From assembly GCF_035920345.1 (NCBI RefSeq), contig NZ_CP109149.1:8742001-8806000 (forward strand): a DNA stretch of 64,000 bases, in the 5' to 3' direction. Below are positions 53,596-63,275 of the stretch, piece by piece. The DNA is from Nocardia vinacea (GTDB lineage Bacteria; Actinomycetota; Actinomycetes; Mycobacteriales; Mycobacteriaceae). Each line of letters starts with the position of its first letter. The first letter of the stretch is position 1. The translations under genes and the position numbers were made by a program. The notes beneath the pieces were generated by a model, which ran no database searches, had not been told where the DNA came from, and worked only from the letters and a program-made list of their open reading frames with translations.

Positions 53596-54444
53596 TTGAC
53601 GGCAGACAGAATGTTGGCGACCTGTTGGACAAGCGCCGGCAACACAGTGCCTGGAGGCGTCGACCAGCGCAGCCCCCTTCCACTGCTGGAACGGATCGAG
53701 GCCGCTGCCAGGGCGGGGTTCGTCGGCGTTGGTCTGCACTCGGTCGATCTCGATGAGATCGAGCGGACGTACGGACTGAACGGGACGCGGTCGCTGCTTA
53801 AGGATCACGGCATAGAAGTTGTGGAACTGGAGGGGATACCTGGTTGGTGGAGCGACGAACCGGCCTCAGATCGTATTCGCCGCCGAGTTCTCGACGCGGC
53901 TGAGACCTTGGGTGCTCAGCACATCAAAGTGACCCCGGACGATCGCGACCAGCCTTGGACTGTGGGCCTATGGGCGGATAAGTTCGCAAAGCTGGCCGCT
54001 CAAGCCGAAGGAGTGGGAGCTCGGTTGGGTATCGAATTCCTGCCATGGTCCAACATTAAGGATCTACATGCTGGCCTGCACTTCATCGATGAGGCAGGAC
54101 ATCGTAACGGCGGTTTGGTGATTGATATCTGGCACATGGAACGGAGTCACACCCCCGCGTCCGCGATCCTTGAGGTGCCACTGGCGCGCATCACGAGTGT
54201 TGAGCTGAGTGACGCGGCGGGCGACGTCGTGGGCTCGCTGTACGAGGACACGGTCCATCGGCGTCGCTATTGCGGCGAAGGGACCTTCCGTATCCATGAG
54301 TTCGTTCGTGCTCTCCGGCTCGTGGGTTGGCCGGGGCCATGGGGGATTGAGATCCTCTCAGAGGAGCATCGCGCCGCCCCGGTGCAGGCGGCGCTTGTCA
54401 GAGCATGCGAGACGGCTCGCCCGTTCGTCGAAGCACCGATCTGA
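53596..54444 (+). CDS. TIM-barrel sugar phosphate isomerase/epimerase
   Basis: A 282-residue protein of the AP endonuclease 2/xylose isomerase-like family: ERIEAAARAGFVGVGLHSVD, HGIEVVELEGIPGWW, KVTPDD, LGIEFLPW and LVIDIWHMERS, with Glu/Asp/His metal ligands. TTG at 53596 follows AGGGAAG and is preferred; ATG 53611 is possible. Relatives include inosose isomerases and dehydratases (IolE, IolI). It could isomerise the keto-cyclitol from the dehydrogenase. First gene of the right-hand series. Confidence 0.82.
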   Translation: MTADRMLATCWTSAGNTVPGGVDQRSPLPLLERIEAAARAGFVGVGLHSVDLDEIERTYGLNGTRSLLKDHGIEVVELEGIPGWWSDEPASDRIRRRVLDAAETLGAQHIKVTPDDRDQPWTVGLWADKFAKLAAQAEGVGARLGIEFLPWSNIKDLHAGLHFIDEAGHRNGGLVIDIWHMERSHTPASAILEVPLARITSVELSDAAGDVVGSLYEDTVHRRRYCGEGTFRIHEFVRALRLVGWPGPWGIEILSEEHRAAPVQAALVRACETARPFVEAPI

Positions 54445-55220
54445 GAAAGGTTGTCGGCTGCATGCTTGCTCCGGGCGTCGTGACACGTGCGTCGGATGTT
54501 GCCACGCCGGTGAGAAAGTAAGCGCAACAACGACCTTCGATGTTCCGCGGCATGCGACCAGCGAAAGCGCAGGCTAGCGCATCTTCCTCGCGCCCTGACG
54601 TCGTAACCGGTGCTGAGGGTAGGCCGACTGGGCTGGTCATCGGCCGAAAGGGCTATCGTGCACCGTGTTTCGGTGTTGCCAGGTGGCCGGTTCCGGTGAC
54701 GTGCTTGGAGGCGGGTTGCCCTTGCGACGTTCGCTGCGTACCGGTTGGCTATGGGGTTTGATGCCGAGGACGAGTTGGCTTGCGAGCGTGTTGAGATAGG
54801 GCGTGCGAGGCAATGGGTCGCGTCACGGCCGAGCGCACCATGGCTGGTATCTGCGCTGAGGCCCGCAGGACTGCGGATCTGACCGTCAGGCCAGGTTTGG
54901 GCGCCGACTGGCGAGCGAATCGCCCTCCGCGCCAGTATCATTCCGATCCTGAGCCAGCGAGTTGTACATACCCTGGCGTTCGGGATACGTTCGAGTGGCC
55001 GTGGTTAAGGGGGATGCCGATGTGGCAGTTGTGCACTGGCAAGACGTCCGGGAACCCGTCGGTTGTCCGGCCTGGCGAGAGAATCTCCTGCCTCGCGCTG
55101 GCGGTTTGCAGACGTTGAGGTCAATGGTTGAGACCCATTCATCTAGCTCGCGTGTCCGTCTTTTCCAATCAATCCGATGAGCCTGGATCAGGCCCGATGC
55201 ACGGGAGGCGTTCGACGAGC
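54445..55220. other. Region without supported gene
   Basis: About 775 bp inside the cluster. Frames such as VRVAVVKGDADVAVVHWQDV (from 54986) are protein-like but short and unmatched. Probably degraded sequence plus the promoter of the ABC exporter genes. Confidence 0.35.
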
Positions 55221-56951
55221 ATGCGCGGAGTCCTCGGTTACCCAGGCGATCCCGACACAAGGGGGCCTTGGCGCTATTTTGTATGGCTGATCGCAGTGCA
55301 GTGGCAGCGGGTTCTGCTGGGAGTGACCCTCGTAAGCGCCTACATGATCTTGCTGACGCTACCGCCAAAGCTTGTCTCCCAAGCGATCGAGGGAATCCGG
55401 GAACGTGATACCACGGCGTTTCTTGGATACAGCGGGATCCTTCTCGGTATCGGAGTGCTGCTGTCTGTGCTATCGGTGCTTCAGTACCGGACGATGACGC
55501 TCGTTTGCGCTGACGCGTACATGCGGACCATCCGGCTGCTCACTCGCACTGTCACGCGGCTTGGACCTACGCTGCGCCAACAGATCGGAGCGGGTGAAGT
55601 CGTGGTCATTGGAAGCTCGGATGTTGAGCAGATCACCCAAACCCTGATGATCGCCGGTCCTGGCGTGGCGGGCGTCCTAGGCTACTGTGCGGTGGCGGTG
55701 GTCCTCGTGGGCATTTCTCCGATCCTCGGGGCTGTGGTGTTACTTGGTGTGCCATTGATGATGGTGCTGATGGGGCCATTGCTCCGGCGGTTGCAGCGAG
55801 CCGAGGTCACTTACCGCGACCATCAGGGGCGGTTAGCTGCGATGGCTGGCGATATCGTCGCGGGCCTGCGTGTGCTGTGTGGCATCGGTGGAAAGGAAGT
55901 ATTTTCGGGACGGTACCGCATGCAATCCCAGCGGTTGCGCGATGAGGGATTTCGTGTTGCCGCTGTGACAAGCTGGATCGGTGCTGTTTCGCTGGCGCTG
56001 CCGATAATGTTCGTTGCTGTAGTGACCGGACTGGCCGCCCAGATGGCGGCGGCAGGTACGATCGGCGTCGGGGATATGGTCGCGGTGTACGGCTATGCCG
56101 TGACGCTGGCTGTACCGGTGAGATCTATCCTTCTCGGCGTCGATGATGTGGGGCGTTATCCTGTCCTGGCGCGAAGGTTGCTACGTGTCCTGACGTTGAA
56201 AAACACTGTCCCTGACGTTGGAGCCCAAGCATGGCCGGATGAGCCTGCCGAACTGTATGACTCCGTTTCCGGACTTCGAGTTCCAGAAAATGGCATGGTT
56301 GCCGTCGCTGCTGTGGACCGGGGCGATGTGGTTGCGTTGATGGAACGCCTCGCGCGGTTTAGTGACCCGGCAGCGATGTTGGGCTCGACGCCGCTGGAGG
56401 CCATACAGCTCGATGAGGTCCGAGAGCATATCGTACTGGTCGACAACAACGCATACCTTTTCACCGACTCGGTGCGTGAGATCATTTCCGGCTCGCGCGA
56501 AGTTGATGACTCGAGAATCGCTGCAGCTCTGAGGGTCGCCGCCGCGGAAGAGATAGTGGCAGGGTTACCGGATCGGGCGGCCACTGTACTCCCGGACCAG
56601 GCGACCACTCTGTCTGGTGGCCAGAGACAGAGACTCCGTCTCGCCCGTGGTGTTTATGCGGAGCCGGACATATTGCTGCTGATGGAACCTACCTCAGCAG
56701 TTGACGCTCACACTGAAACGTTGATCGCTACCCGGTTGTATGAAGCACGCCAAGGGAAGGTCACTTTGATTGCCACCACATCACCGATCCTGCTTGAGCG
56801 TGCCGATGTAGTGGTCTACCTTCCCCCAGACGGTTTCGCGATGGTCGGTGTCCACCATGAGTTGATCCGTGATCAGGCTGGGTATCGTGCCCTGGTATTG
56901 CGTGAAATGGCGGATGACGTGGCAGAAGCGACAATCAGGACACCGCAGTGA
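55221..56951 (+). CDS. ABC exporter half-transporter with degenerate ATP site
   Basis: A 576-residue half-transporter: about six membrane segments in residues 20-300, then a nucleotide-binding domain. Walker A is lost (GMVAVAAVDRGDVVALMERL, about 358-377), Walker B ends LLLMEP instead of LLLDEP, and the H-loop His is replaced (IATTSP). The signature TLSGGQRQRLRLARG (463-477) is perfect. The partner gene, overlapping by GTGA, has the opposite pattern. Start ATG 55221 follows GGGAGG. Likely exports the cluster product. Confidence 0.85.
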   Translation: MRGVLGYPGDPDTRGPWRYFVWLIAVQWQRVLLGVTLVSAYMILLTLPPKLVSQAIEGIRERDTTAFLGYSGILLGIGVLLSVLSVLQYRTMTLVCADAYMRTIRLLTRTVTRLGPTLRQQIGAGEVVVIGSSDVEQITQTLMIAGPGVAGVLGYCAVAVVLVGISPILGAVVLLGVPLMMVLMGPLLRRLQRAEVTYRDHQGRLAAMAGDIVAGLRVLCGIGGKEVFSGRYRMQSQRLRDEGFRVAAVTSWIGAVSLALPIMFVAVVTGLAAQMAAAGTIGVGDMVAVYGYAVTLAVPVRSILLGVDDVGRYPVLARRLLRVLTLKNTVPDVGAQAWPDEPAELYDSVSGLRVPENGMVAVAAVDRGDVVALMERLARFSDPAAMLGSTPLEAIQLDEVREHIVLVDNNAYLFTDSVREIISGSREVDDSRIAAALRVAAAEEIVAGLPDRAATVLPDQATTLSGGQRQRLRLARGVYAEPDILLLMEPTSAVDAHTETLIATRLYEARQGKVTLIATTSPILLERADVVVYLPPDGFAMVGVHHELIRDQAGYRALVLREMADDVAEATIRTPQ

Positions 56952-58681
56952 CGGCGCGGTTGCCGATCGGCACTGCGGAGGCAGTTCGCACAGCAATCTT
57001 GCGGTTGATCCGGCGTGAACCCGGGGCTTTGACGGGCATTTTGCTCCTATACAGTGCCGCGGCGCTTGTTGGACTGGGCCCTCCGTGGCTGCTCGGATTG
57101 GTTGTGGACGGAATGCAGGCGGGGCGAGGGACCTCAGTGGGTTGGTTGCTTCCTGCGGTGCTCGGCTGTGCCTTGGCTCAGGTCGTGGTTACGCGATACG
57201 CGACCTACGCGGGACTCCGATTCGGTGAACGCACACTGGCGAGCCTGCGTGAGGATTTGCTCGACAGGGTGTTGGCGTTGCCGACGGCTGTGGTGGAGCA
57301 GGCCGGCAGCGGTGATCTCATGACTCGCACGACGACCGATGTGTCGCGGGTGGCCGTGGCGGTCCGCGATGCACTACCGGTGATGCTGATCGCAGTTGTG
57401 CGAGTCGCGTTTCTGATTGCTGCTGTGTTCCTGCTGGATCCGCTGCTCGGGTTAGGAGCGTTGACCGGCTTTCCATTGTTGTGGCTCGTCAGTCGTTGGT
57501 ATCTGCGTCGTGCAAGGGCCGCGTATCTGGCAGAGGGCGCCGCAGCGACCGAGATCTCCGAGGCCTTGATGGCCACCACTACCGGGGCCCGGACTGTTAC
57601 TGCGTTGCGACTGGAACAACAACGAATCAGCGTCGGCGACGCAAGCACAGCCTTGAGTCTCTCGGCTCAAATCCGCACGTTATGGCTGCGAACCTTTCTC
57701 TATTCGTTGAAAGATGTCGCCGGGGGTGTACCGGTAGCGGCAATTCTGATCGTTGGCGGGCTTTTGTTCCAAGCAGACGCCGTACCGCTCGGTGCGGTGG
57801 TCTCGGCCGCGCTTTACGTCCAGCAGCTTGCATCGCCTTTGGATACCATCGTCGGGCGCGCCGAGCAGCTACAGCGGGGCGGGGCGGCGATGGCACGATT
57901 GGTAGGCGTTCCGACTGCAGTTGCGCCTCAGCCGTTCGATGGTCGTGTCCCAGCAAACGATCTGGTGCAGTTGGAGGGGGTGCACTTCGCCTATCGGCCC
58001 GGACAAGACGTGTTGTCTAGGGTCAACTTTGACGTCACACCAGGGGAACGTGTCGCGGTGGTCGGACCGTCCGGTGCAGGGAAGACAACGCTGGCGCGCC
58101 TGCTGGCGGGAATAGAGCGGCCAACGGCGGGTGCCATCAGAGTAGGCGGGGTCAGTGTGTCAGACCTGTCGCCGGATGTGCTGCGTCGACAGGTCATGCT
58201 CGTCACACAGGAACATCACGTCTTCCTTGGATCGATTGAGGACAACCTCAATATTGCGGACCCGGCAGCGAGCGGCGATCGGTTGATGAACGCATTGATG
58301 GCGGTCGGCGCGGACTGGGTCGACGCGCTGCCCGACGGAATCCGCACCATGGTGGGACCCGGTGCTGTCGTGCTCGACGCGGCACAGGAACAGCAGCTCG
58401 CACTGGCCAGGATTATTCTGGCTGACCCTCGGATAGTACTTCTCGATGAGGCGACCTCGTTGCTAGATCCGCGCACCGCCCGGGAGGCCGAGAGGTCATT
58501 GGCGGCGGTACTCGCGGGTCGGACTGTTATTGCATTCGCCCATCGGTTGCATACGGCACGGGATTCGGATCGGGTTGTGGTCATTGAGAACGGGAAGGTA
58601 ACAGAGATCGGCAGTCACGACGCTCTGTTGTCCGCCAACGGCGTATACGCGAGTCTTTGGCGAGCTCAGCACGGCACATGA
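56948..58681 (+). CDS. ABC exporter half-transporter, catalytic partner
   Basis: A 577-residue half-transporter starting with GTG. Its nucleotide-binding domain has intact Walker A GPSGAGKTT (373-381), Walker B IVLLDEATS (496-504) and H-loop FAHRL (His532), but the signature is degenerate: VLDAAQEQQLALAR in place of LSGGQ. Together with the first subunit one complete composite ATP site can form (this Walker A plus that LSGGQ). This is the heterodimeric asymmetry known from TM287/288 and BmrCD. Export or self-resistance role inferred from the cluster. Confidence 0.9.
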   Translation: MTARLPIGTAEAVRTAILRLIRREPGALTGILLLYSAAALVGLGPPWLLGLVVDGMQAGRGTSVGWLLPAVLGCALAQVVVTRYATYAGLRFGERTLASLREDLLDRVLALPTAVVEQAGSGDLMTRTTTDVSRVAVAVRDALPVMLIAVVRVAFLIAAVFLLDPLLGLGALTGFPLLWLVSRWYLRRARAAYLAEGAAATEISEALMATTTGARTVTALRLEQQRISVGDASTALSLSAQIRTLWLRTFLYSLKDVAGGVPVAAILIVGGLLFQADAVPLGAVVSAALYVQQLASPLDTIVGRAEQLQRGGAAMARLVGVPTAVAPQPFDGRVPANDLVQLEGVHFAYRPGQDVLSRVNFDVTPGERVAVVGPSGAGKTTLARLLAGIERPTAGAIRVGGVSVSDLSPDVLRRQVMLVTQEHHVFLGSIEDNLNIADPAASGDRLMNALMAVGADWVDALPDGIRTMVGPGAVVLDAAQEQQLALARIILADPRIVLLDEATSLLDPRTAREAERSLAAVLAGRTVIAFAHRLHTARDSDRVVVIENGKVTEIGSHDALLSANGVYASLWRAQHGT

Positions 58682-59635
58682 GCTCGCTTGAGGTCGAACA
58701 GTTTGACACGATTTCGGCATTGGCGATCATCTCGTCGGGTGCCTAGGTCGAAGACCGCGCCAGAGTTGCGTACTACGCCTCGCGCTGAAAGCGGCGAGGG
58801 CCGGCCTCTTCCACGTAGGGTTGGAAGTCGATGTCAGCGAGGCACAAGACTTTGCGGATGCAGTAGGGCGAGCCGTGGATCTGGGCTGTCGTGGTGCCGC
58901 GGTTGCGCCTGCAGTGCTGATCGCGGTGCGGCGATCGGTCAGGTGCTCCTTTGCTGGAAGTCGTCCTTCCGGGCGCAGAATCATCCCGACCAGGTGTCTG
59001 TGATCGTGGTCGACAGCGAAAGATCTCTTCGTACAGTCGCATACACTTCCGAAGGTGCGTTCGCGAATTTCGGCACACTCGTAGCCATCGAACATATTCG
59101 ATAATTCAGGAATAATCCGATGAAAGATTCCCGGCGGACGCTATTTTTCTGCTCATCTCGTGGGCCAATAATTGGTGATTTGAGCGAGAGTCAGCTAGGT
59201 AGGCGGTGTCGCAGCTATGTGACTCCTCGACAGTGTGCGCCCGCGCGAAGGCTGACTTCTGTCGTCTCGAGGCCAAGCGGTCAGATTGGCCCTTTCGCCA
59301 CCAAGCGGTTCTTGGTCGATGTCGAGTGTGACGGCGCAACTTCATGCCATTGCGATTATCGGTCCGTCATTCATATGCTGATGACGGCGGTTCGCTAATC
59401 GAGCCGCAAGCCAAGGTGTCTGTGGTGCGGACAGGTACAGCTACGAACGGAGCTGCTTCAAATGTGCGACCGCTGACCTAGACGGTATATACCGGCGCCC
59501 TGCCATCGCGGTCATGAAGGGAATGTGATCACGATGCGTGCACCCGGGCGACGTTCCTGACACGAGCCTCGGGAGGCCGCAAGACTTGAGGACTTCCTTC
59601 CATGGAAGTGTCGATTGATGAGGAGGCGGATACTG
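58682..59635. other. Long gap with degenerate coding traces
   Basis: About 950 bp. The plus frame around 58790-58920 reads LRLALKAARAGLFHVGLEVD then VSEAQDFADAVGRAVDLGCR, which looks like part of an aldolase or lyase, and another frame near 58970-59100 reads VSVIVVDSERSLRTVAYTSE. Neither has a proper start or complete domain. Probably a decayed gene; the rest is blank. Confidence 0.35.
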
Positions 59636-61030
59636 ATGCCCACGATAATCGAGCAGGTCCTTTCCAGCAGCCGAGGCACCGCTCTGATCGTCGACGATGT
59701 TCGCTGGTCAGGCGATGACCTGCTGGGCGCCGCCGGTGAGCTGACTGCTGCGATCTCACGCAGTCTCGGCGAAGCACAGATGCTGACTGTCGCCACGAGC
59801 AATGCTGCGCTGATCGTCACGGCTTTGACCGCAGCCGAATACCTGCAGGTCCCACTGCAGCTGGTTGACCCGGCTGCGACTTTAGGGTCGTCGGCATCTG
59901 TCGAGGATGTACTGATCGGTGAGAGCCTATCGTGCGGCACCGATGAGGCAGTGGCGATCAACGCCCAGCTCCGCTGTCACGTACAGCATCGAGAGAGCGC
60001 TCGTCGCCATTCGCTGCGCGGTCCGTCGTTACCGAGGGATGGCATTCTCTTTCAGACCTCCGGATCCACTGCGGCGCCGCGGGCAGTGGTGAAGCGGATC
60101 TCTGCCGTAATCCGGGACGGTGCTCGGATAGCAAATCATCTACACGGTGCTGAGTCTCCGCACGTCGTCTGCGCCGCGCCGGCTTTTCACTCCTACGGAT
60201 TCACTCACGGTGTCCTGGCGGGATTGCTCACCGGGTCGGTGACCGCGTTCTGCCCGTCGTCGACGTTGCCACAGGCATTGGCGAAACTAGCGGCCCGAAC
60301 TAACGCAGATACGATCATCGGGCTACCGATCCATGTCCATATGATCGCCGCAGCCAAGTCTCTCGATTTCGCTGGGTTGAAACAGATGGTCTCGTCCGGT
60401 TCACCACTGCGGGCCGATGCGGTGGCACGAATCCACCGTGACCACGAATTCCGCGTGCTCAATGCTTACGGTGCCTCGGAAGCGGGAACGATCTCCATTG
60501 CGACACTGCTCGAAGGATCGGCACCAAGCAGCATAGGCGAGCCATTGAGCGAGGTCGAGGTGCGCCTCGACCCTCAAGACGGCGAGCTGCTGGTCCGCAA
60601 CGACTCGTTCGCAGTCGGCTATCTCACCGATGGCGAGCTGCGGTCCTTGCCGACAGTGGACGGTTGGTATCGCAGCGGAGATATGGTGGAACGCGATACA
60701 AACGGGCTCCGCATCACCGGCCGTCTGGGCGATGTGATCAATATCGCCGGGCGTAAGACACATCGTTCGCGTCTCGAGGCGGTCCTATCGCTGCACCCGG
60801 ACATACTCGAAGTGCAGGTGATTACGGCCACGGACGAATTCCGCGGTGAGTACCCGGTCGCGCGGCTAGTGCTCAAACCCGGACACGCGCGGCCGGATAT
60901 CCTGGACTGGAGCCGGGATAAGCTCGACGCTTTCGAAGTACCCCGACAGATTCAGTGGATGGATCGGCTACCGCGCACCGCAACGGGAAAGCTGATTTAT
61001 GCGCCGACAGCGGACGATGTCGAAGGCTGA
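59636..61030 (+). CDS. Free-standing adenylate-forming acyl/aminoacyl ligase
   Basis: A 464-residue ANL-superfamily enzyme. Motifs are FQTSGSTAAPRAVVK (A3 phosphate loop), LNAYGASEAG (A5), GWYRSGDMVERD (A7), GRLGDVINIAGRK (A8) and the catalytic Lys in TATGKLIY (A10). AGGAGG lies 9 bases before the ATG at 59636. It is somewhat short because the N-terminal subdomain is reduced. It should activate a carboxylic acid and load the PCP-TE protein. The substrate cannot be read by eye because the specificity pocket does not match an amino-acid code I know. Confidence 0.87.
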   Translation: MPTIIEQVLSSSRGTALIVDDVRWSGDDLLGAAGELTAAISRSLGEAQMLTVATSNAALIVTALTAAEYLQVPLQLVDPAATLGSSASVEDVLIGESLSCGTDEAVAINAQLRCHVQHRESARRHSLRGPSLPRDGILFQTSGSTAAPRAVVKRISAVIRDGARIANHLHGAESPHVVCAAPAFHSYGFTHGVLAGLLTGSVTAFCPSSTLPQALAKLAARTNADTIIGLPIHVHMIAAAKSLDFAGLKQMVSSGSPLRADAVARIHRDHEFRVLNAYGASEAGTISIATLLEGSAPSSIGEPLSEVEVRLDPQDGELLVRNDSFAVGYLTDGELRSLPTVDGWYRSGDMVERDTNGLRITGRLGDVINIAGRKTHRSRLEAVLSLHPDILEVQVITATDEFRGEYPVARLVLKPGHARPDILDWSRDKLDAFEVPRQIQWMDRLPRTATGKLIYAPTADDVEG

Positions 61031-61163
61031 CGAGGAATGGAACGGCATGCGTACGCGCGTTAGAATCTCAAGTTACGGCGCGCGTCGAAATGATCGATCT
61101 GTACGATACCAGTCGAGTTAAACTGCATTCCACGCGCCATCGTGAGATCGCCATGTCGGGCTA

Positions 61164-61376
61164 TTGCCCGAAACGGTCGAAATTTTCCTTAGGATCGACG
61201 GATCGATCTATCGAGGGATAGGCTATCGGATATCGGACGCGGCATCTAACCCGATGGAGCCGGAAGAATTCATACGAGAAGATGCCGGTCGAGCTTGTTC
61301 GTTGAATACGTCTATGGTCCGATTCATGAAGTCGCATTTCGGGGTGACCGAACGATCGGGAGGGGTCAATGGGTGA
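61164..61376 (+). CDS. Small hypothetical ORF before the dehydratase gene
   Basis: A 70-codon frame starting with TTG (61164) and ending 8 bases inside the next gene. It reads VEIFLRIDGSIYRGIGYRIS then EEFIREDAGRA. The overlap and protein-like composition suggest a real coupled gene, but start and ribosome site are weak and no family is recognised. Confidence 0.35.
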   Translation: MPETVEIFLRIDGSIYRGIGYRISDAASNPMEPEEFIREDAGRACSLNTSMVRFMKSHFGVTERSGGVNG

Positions 61377-62622
61377 CATGGCGGAATTTGCTCGATATCT
61401 CAATGTACGGCGCCGGGAGTTGTCGGTGCCCGGCACCAGGCTTAGGGAGAAACTGACGAATCGTTCGGTGCTCGTGACTGGTGCGACAGGTTGTGTCGGA
61501 AGTATCTTGCTGGAGCAATTGTCAACGCTGAATCCAGCGGCACTGATCGGAGTCGGGCTAGACGAGCCAGTGACGCGTCAAGCGTACGTGGACTACGTGT
61601 TTGCCGATGTGCGCGCGGACTCGGAGATGGATCAGCTATTTGATCGATTCCGTCCTGATGTGGTGTTTCACCTCGCGGCTCAGCGAGATCCGGGGCTAGC
61701 CGAAAAAGACGTCGCCCGAACGGTGACAACGAACGTTCTGGGAACGGCAAACATCGTGGATAAGGCGCTAGCCTTCGGCGTGACGGATCTGGTGTACGCG
61801 TCGACCGGCAAGGCGATGCGTCCCTATACTCGTGACGTCTACGCGGCCAGCAAGAAGGTGGCCGAATGGGTCGTGTCGAGGGCGGGCGTAGAGGGCGGTC
61901 TATCGGTTACAGCGGCTCGATTCACACATATTGTGGACAACTCGATCGTGCTGGAAAAGTTCCGGGCGCTCTGCAGGAAGGGAAGTGTTCTGCCGGTCCA
62001 CGATCCCAACGCTACCTTCTATGTGCAGAGTGCGATCGAATCAGCGCAACTATTGATGGCCAGCCTATTGGTCGGCCAGATGCATCGGCCGGCTGTCTGC
62101 GCAATCAACAACTTGGGTTGGCCTTTCCGTGTGCTCGACATCGCCGACGGCGTCATTCACGAAGTCGGCAATCGTGTTGCAGTGGACATTGTTGGCGAGG
62201 AACTTGGATACGAACAAGGCGTGTATCCAGGTTTGTTCGACAGCAAGTTGTCAGGCGACATCAGCCCTCTCATCAATGTGCTCGAGGCGAGATCACTGCT
62301 CGATGTGGGTCTACCCGAGATTGACGCCGCTCTGCTCCAGCCGCCATCTAGCTATATAATGGATAGTAACTTCGAGACGCTGCTCAAGTTATGCGCCGAC
62401 AGCTCGTCAGACGATCTGATCAAAAAATGCATGGACGATCTGCTGTACGAGATGCTCGCGGCCACTCTGGCTTTGACACCTGATCACGTCATCAAACGGA
62501 TGGTCAAGTTCTCGGCGCAGCCCCGTGGCAGCGCATCGACGCAATACTCCCATGCCCGGATCGACGAGCTTCTTCACGAGCGTGCCCGCGATTCGAAATC
62601 GGACCTAGTGACGCGGCGATGA
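61369..62622 (+). CDS. CapD-like NAD-dependent epimerase/dehydratase
   Basis: A 417-residue short-chain dehydrogenase-type enzyme. The Rossmann motif is VLVTGATGCVGSILLEQL, DVVFHLAAQRDPGLAEKD follows, and YAASKKVAE holds the catalytic Tyr-x3-Lys. The stretch NVLGTANIVDKALAFGVTDL then VYASTGKAMRP resembles CapD/FlaA1 UDP-GlcNAc 4,6-dehydratases. About 120 C-terminal residues extend beyond the fold. GGGAGGGG precedes the ATG at 61369. Could prepare a nucleotide sugar for one of the glycosyltransferases. Confidence 0.82.
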   Translation: MGDMAEFARYLNVRRRELSVPGTRLREKLTNRSVLVTGATGCVGSILLEQLSTLNPAALIGVGLDEPVTRQAYVDYVFADVRADSEMDQLFDRFRPDVVFHLAAQRDPGLAEKDVARTVTTNVLGTANIVDKALAFGVTDLVYASTGKAMRPYTRDVYAASKKVAEWVVSRAGVEGGLSVTAARFTHIVDNSIVLEKFRALCRKGSVLPVHDPNATFYVQSAIESAQLLMASLLVGQMHRPAVCAINNLGWPFRVLDIADGVIHEVGNRVAVDIVGEELGYEQGVYPGLFDSKLSGDISPLINVLEARSLLDVGLPEIDAALLQPPSSYIMDSNFETLLKLCADSSSDDLIKKCMDDLLYEMLAATLALTPDHVIKRMVKFSAQPRGSASTQYSHARIDELLHERARDSKSDLVTRR

Positions 62623-63275
62623 TACTTCTGGATCCGGAGCAGCCATCGACCGGGCCGCTAGAAGAACGTGCACTGCGTCGATATCAACCTCGACTATCAA
62701 GAAGACACGCGCAACCGTAGCTTGGCACCCGCGAGAGCGCATCCGCCTCGACGACCGCCGTCCTAGCCACCCAGAGATGCACATCTGAGCCGCCCGAGCC
62801 GCAGTCACCGCTTGGGTTGGCCGACAACGATGGCCCGCCGCTGGCCGTCGGACATCTTCCGCGTCCCCTGCGTCTCTAGTGATGGAACGACCGAGGCCTG
62901 CGGCTGAGCCCGCGTCACCGCGAGCCGAACCCTGTACGACTCACGACCGTCCGGCCGATCCACCGCTAACCTCCGACCGAACGTCATCTAGCACTCACTA
63001 AGCACTCAACCAGAAGCGAACGATCACCATCGCGAGTCATGAGTCATATGTGATATGTTTGTGGCACCGTCTTCGACTAGCAGTGGATGGCACACAGGAA
63101 AGTGTTCCGTCTGCCTCGAAACACCGCAGACGGTGAATGGCGCGCCAATCACACTGTATGCGTCTGAAGGGGACATCTACGGTGGCCGGCGCGACGAGAT
63201 CCATTGTTCGGATTTGCAGTCAGATTTGGTACCAGGGTGGGGATGCTTGTGATAGATAGTCTGATGGGCGTGGGC
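62623..63275. other. Right border region of the cluster
   Basis: About 650 bp without a supported gene. Short minus-strand frames at 62605-62987 (for example MTFGRRLAVDRPDGRESYRV) have no family match. It should contain the promoter of the downstream StrR-like gene. Confidence 0.4.

Noticed and set aside
63055..63252. 65-residue ORF with two Cys pairs before the second StrR-like gene
   Set aside because: No ribosome binding site or homology; probably chance.
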